NCBI GenBank assembly: GCA_010645155.1
Contig: JAAGOF010000220.1
Location: 671,505-735,504 of the forward strand
Source of the DNA: Tigriopus japonicus
Taxonomy: Eukaryota > Arthropoda > Copepoda > Harpacticoida > Harpacticidae
DNA length: 64,000 bases
Direction of reading: 5' to 3'
Shown in pieces: positions 60,970 through 64,000 of the stretch. Below the pieces are notes generated by a model. That model was given only the letters and a program-made list of their open reading frames with translations, did no database searches and was not told the DNA's origin. The number at the start of each line of letters is the position of its first letter. Positions within the stretch are counted from its first letter, which is position 1. The translations under genes and the position numbers were made by a program.

Positions 60970-62572
60970 GTATGCACTTGGTTCGCTGGTTTTAAATCAT
61001 TTGTGGTAACAAGATTTTTTTTGTTCGATTTTCCAAATTTTATTTTAGAACACGAGCGTTACAAGAATTATAATTGTGATATTTTACTTTTCGCTTGAAT
61101 TAATTGGCTGGAAAACGTAAGGAAAATGTTTGTTTTTAATTAGACTAAAAACTGATAAGTAGGGCTTGAACAAAGTTGCAAAAATGCAACTTGCACAAGT
61201 TTTGGCATGTTGTTTTTCTTATCACTTAAGTACCTTCTTGAAGAACTAATATTTTTTTTCAATTCAAAAATAATTTGCGCAAGGTACAACTGTTTTCTCA
61301 AGGAAGCCAAAAGTTAAAGAAGAGACAAACTTAAGATTACAAACTGTCGTCTAGAATTGAAACATACATGTATATATGGAAAAATGGGACATCTTTATGT
61401 CAAAAAGTGACATTTCTTGACCAAAAAGCATGAACTTTTTAGCAACTTTCGCCGAATTGAGTGCAACTTTTAACAAAAACTATTGCAACCTTAGGACAAA
61501 AAACTGCAACTTTAGGCAAAAAAAAAGCAAAAAACACTTTATCCGAGCCCTACTAATTAGGTCCCACAAGTTCAAGGTACGCAAACCTTGTAAATGGAAT
61601 TATGAAAAATTTCAAATTTCATAATTTTGAGCCGGAATCGAGATGAGGTCAGTTGTTGAGGGCATTTGGAAGCATGGTGAAAGCTTAATAAGAAAAAGTA
61701 GAAATAACTTTGTTCCATTATAGTCTCAGTACATAAACTAGATTTTTTACAACAAATAACCAGCTTGCTTACAAAGATCAAACTCGCAAATTTCTATTAT
61801 ACTTTACTATGCTTCCAGTATACTTCCAAGTACCCTCAACACTTTACCCAGGGTAACCTAACCTAAATATTATTGCCCTAAACACAAGCAAGAAAACATT
61901 TTAGGGTTACGAAACCGGCACCAAATATTTGCGACCTAAGATTGTCACCAAATTATCTAAAAATCAAGCCAAAAATTTCCCCAGTGCCCTCTTTGGATAA
62001 AATCAGCAAAACAAACCGCTTCATAGTTTACTAATTCATAATATTATTTAAACTTTTTTCTCCCTCTACTCGCGACGTTTTCTGCAAATTTCAACCAAAA
62101 CTGCTGATTCAGCATCATCTTGACCTCAACAGAGTCTCGAAGTCTTGTACCAAAAAGAATGCACATGACGTACCAACTTGAGAATAGCGGGATAGTTTAG
62201 ATAGTTGATATATCAAAACAATTATTTTACGCTATTTCTCGACATGGTCATAGCCTCAAGATCTAACCTATTGCCAAAGTTGCAACCGGTCCATGAGCAG
62301 GTAGCAAAGGAATCGTTAGGGTTGTTTTTGCTGACCCCAACAGGAGTCTTCTTGGGGCCCTTCAGGCCCTGGATATTGTACTTTTTCAGTTCTTTCTCCT
62401 CAATTGAAACAACCAAAAGTTGCAAAGTGACATATCGGAATTATATAGTGATATGTCCATAATTTGGACTCTTTTGTGGATCATGAAGACCTTGGTCTTC
62501 AATTTTTTAAGCGCAAAATAGTATTACCCTTCTTTCAGTGATCTTGTGAGGCACACACAAGGCTTCTGGATC
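60970..62572. other. Probable intron of the AT-hook gene, MITE-bearing
   Basis: It follows a clean donor and shows no exon I can support. It holds the hAT-like MITE at 61160-61552; otherwise AT-rich unique sequence. Confidence 0.4.
61160..61552. mobile_element. hAT-like MITE with TAGGGCT ends, 393 bp
   Basis: The left end TAGGGCTTGAACAAAGT pairs with the right end (reverse complement TAGGGCTCGGATAAAGT). The 8-base flanks CTGATAAG and CTAATTAG agree at six positions. The interior repeats TTGCAACTTT/AAAACTGCAACTTTAGG words and is A/T-biased. 56362-56400 has a similar left end (GCGGCTCAAATAAAGTTGCAAAATGC), perhaps a truncated relative inside the ApoL-like gene. Confidence 0.62.
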
Positions 62573-62580
62573 CTTTAGAC

Positions 62581-62820
62581 CAAGGGTAGGCAACCAATAG
62601 GCTGCGACCTACATGAGGGCCCAAGAGTGGTCGGAGGTGAACCCAAGAGCTGTGGTGCAAGTCCAAAACAGTGGGTCTAGCAGCTATCCATAGTCCTGTA
62701 CTGGTGGGCCCAAAGCTCTTTTTTGATCGTTCATTTGGACCCAATGAATTTTGATCGGTCCCTTACCAAAACGTTATCAAATATGGTGGGGTTCGACCCA
62801 AAAGTGGTAGCTGACCCCTG
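62581..62820. mobile_element. hAT MITE with perfect 8-bp target duplication, 240 bp
   Basis: The ends CAAGGGTAGGCAACC and (reverse complement) CAGGGGTCAGCTACC are the classic hAT terminal form. CTTTAGAC is repeated exactly at 62573-62580 and 62821-62828. It is GC-richer than its surroundings and non-coding. The intact duplication marks it as the youngest-looking insertion in the window. Confidence 0.82.
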
Positions 62821-63639
62821 CTTTAGACTATACCACAGGAAAGGGCACTCTGATTGAATCATCAAAATGGGCCCTAGCCTTTTTGACCCAACAAGGTCCC
62901 TTACAGGTTCAACATTGTCAACCTATAACGCACATTTCTTAAAATTATAACTTCATTAACGTTTTGCACCCACAGCTGTCAACATTGGCAAATTTGGCAA
63001 ACTTTACGAAAAGGGAGAACGTCGACTCCGTAGATGTCATTTAATGTTTTCCCATCTTTGATGATCTTATTGGCCTAGTAGAAACCAATAACGAGGTCCC
63101 ACAGAGGTTTCAAAAACGTGTATAAAAATAATTTGTTAACAAACACTCCGAAATTTTGCGTGATACTCGTTTGCATTCTTTTTGGTATACCCCTCGTATT
63201 CGTGTCCTTGCCTTTCATGCAAGTAATAAACTATTAGAAAGCCGAATTACATTAACACCTTTCAATGTGGTGCCTGAGTGGTTGCAACAAAAAACAAGAA
63301 AATTGCGACAAGTGTTGGTGAGACTTTAGTGTTTACAACGAAAGTTACATTAATTTTTTTGCAGACATGTGTGGATGACTGTCGTCGGACGAATTCAATT
63401 GGGAATTTTTGGGCCAAACTGGCTGGGCATGGATCAGAATTATGCTCGGAAATTTTATGGTTTAAGTTTGTTAGGCGAGAGAAAAGCTCTTTGCTTCGAT
63501 TGATTGTCAAAACGAAGAATGCGAATCAGGCTTGAAATTTTTAACTATGTTATATGGAGGGTTAGTCTCGACTCTGACGGATCCCTAGACATTTTGGCCC
63601 CAAAATCTTCGGCTGAATTTGTTCGATTACACTCAACCA

Positions 63640-63825
63640 TTAATTTTGAAATGTAAATAAGTACAATTACAACTATCCTGGTCTCGAAAGTAATTGAATA
63701 TAACTACAATTACCTTATTTGCAACCCTTTTGATCCTTTGGTAAATCAATTTACATACTGAAAATATCGGAAAGGCGGGGGAATTACTCGGAAATGTAAT
63801 CAATTTTCAAGTAATCTCACCCCTC
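63640..63825. repeat. Partial second copy of the 47.3-kb MITE family
   Basis: It shares, in the same orientation, the AAAGTAATTGAAT...ACAATTACNTTATTT...CAACCC segment and ATCAATTTACAT...CGGGGGAA with 47330-47540. It lacks clear CAGRCCTGT ends and stops just before the reverse-transcriptase fragment. Confidence 0.5.
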
Positions 63826-63828
63826 AAG

Positions 63829-64000
63829 GGTAAGAAAAGGATGCCATGACGTTAGCAATGTTGTTGATGAGACTGGCATTAGTAGTCAGGATAATCGATT
63901 GGAGCATCTGGCAGTAACAGATCAAGATGCTTTTGAGGCCATCAAGAGCTTAAAGCTCTTGAGTTCTCCTGGACCTGATGGTGTGACATCTCAGTTTCTG
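63829..64000 (+). mobile_element. Non-LTR retrotransposon (LINE) reverse-transcriptase fragment, runs off window
   Basis: One frame is open through the end of the window and reads ...TDQDAFEAIKSLKLLSSPGPDGVTSQFL. SSPGPDGV followed by a hydrophobic residue is the hallmark opening of the LINE reverse-transcriptase domain, preceded by the usual V...AIKSLK helix. Only about 57 residues are visible. A 5'-truncated Jockey/CR1-like insertion is likely because no upstream endonuclease domain is seen. The strand is plus. Whether the copy is intact downstream cannot be judged. Confidence 0.65.

Noticed and set aside
60970..61098. Continuation of the AT-hook frame to a stop at 61098
   Set aside because: It begins at a consensus GTATGC donor and becomes AT-rich intron-like sequence. 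Read-through is possible but less likely than splicing.
63067..63232. Hydrophobic frame (VILVCILFGIPLVFVSLP) resembling the last membrane segment of sideroflexin-like carriers
   Set aside because: It is bounded by stops on both sides and has no usable start or splice context. Membrane-like composition is easily produced by T-rich DNA.

Overview
This is nuclear DNA from an animal. GT-AG introns split the genes, most coding exons are small to medium, and the intergenic DNA is long, AT-rich and full of short terminal-inverted-repeat elements. The gene set (ATAT1/MEC-17, cyclin G, a Cip/Kip CDK inhibitor like dacapo/p27, a six-NHR NEURL4, MEMO1, an apolipoprotein-L-like protein) fits a bilaterian. 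A TATA + TCAGT initiator promoter and mostly compact genes suggest an arthropod, perhaps a crustacean such as a copepod. The species call is inference; no organism-specific marker was seen.

Layout. 1-266 (-): first exon of alpha-tubulin N-acetyltransferase. 1610-2665 (+): intronless gene joining two C2H2 fingers, a bHLH-like segment and a C-terminal SUMO-interaction-like tail. 3754-7231 (+): five-exon Ras-like GTPase lacking the catalytic glutamine, with a pogo-like MITE in intron 1. 7722-11683 (-): 3' part of a single-pass membrane protein resembling KIAA1549, convergent with the GTPase. 12-25 kb is gene-poor and holds a ~100-bp tandem array interrupted by a TTAA-flanked MITE, and a 552-bp foldback element. 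25600-26942 (-): cyclin G in three coding exons, with a CT/GC-rich upstream region near 27.8-28.0 kb. 28-37 kb: no gene I can support.

37359-38244 (+): two-exon Cip/Kip CDK inhibitor whose PIP degron is cut by its intron. It converges with NEURL4 (38909-46176, -, three coding exons). The 2.8-kb last intron of NEURL4 holds a complete opposite-strand gene (41470-41784) with its own promoter and polyA signal, encoding a small secreted protein with 12 cysteines. 48343-49301 (+): MEMO1, divergent from NEURL4. 53171-57544 (+): four-exon apolipoprotein-L-like gene. 59668-60969 (+): large coding exon of an unrecognised AT-hook nuclear protein. The window ends in a LINE-type reverse-transcriptase fragment.

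Functional links. Cyclin G and the CDK inhibitor are both cell-cycle regulators; ATAT1 and NEURL4 belong to microtubule/centriole biology. Nothing indicates an operon or deliberate cluster. Splice sites and frames were worked out by hand and all listed junctions keep frame. Family names rest on remembered motifs, not on a search. The most unusual items are the nested cysteine-rich gene, the zinc-finger/bHLH/SIM composite, the intron-split PIP degron, and at least seven MITE-like families.
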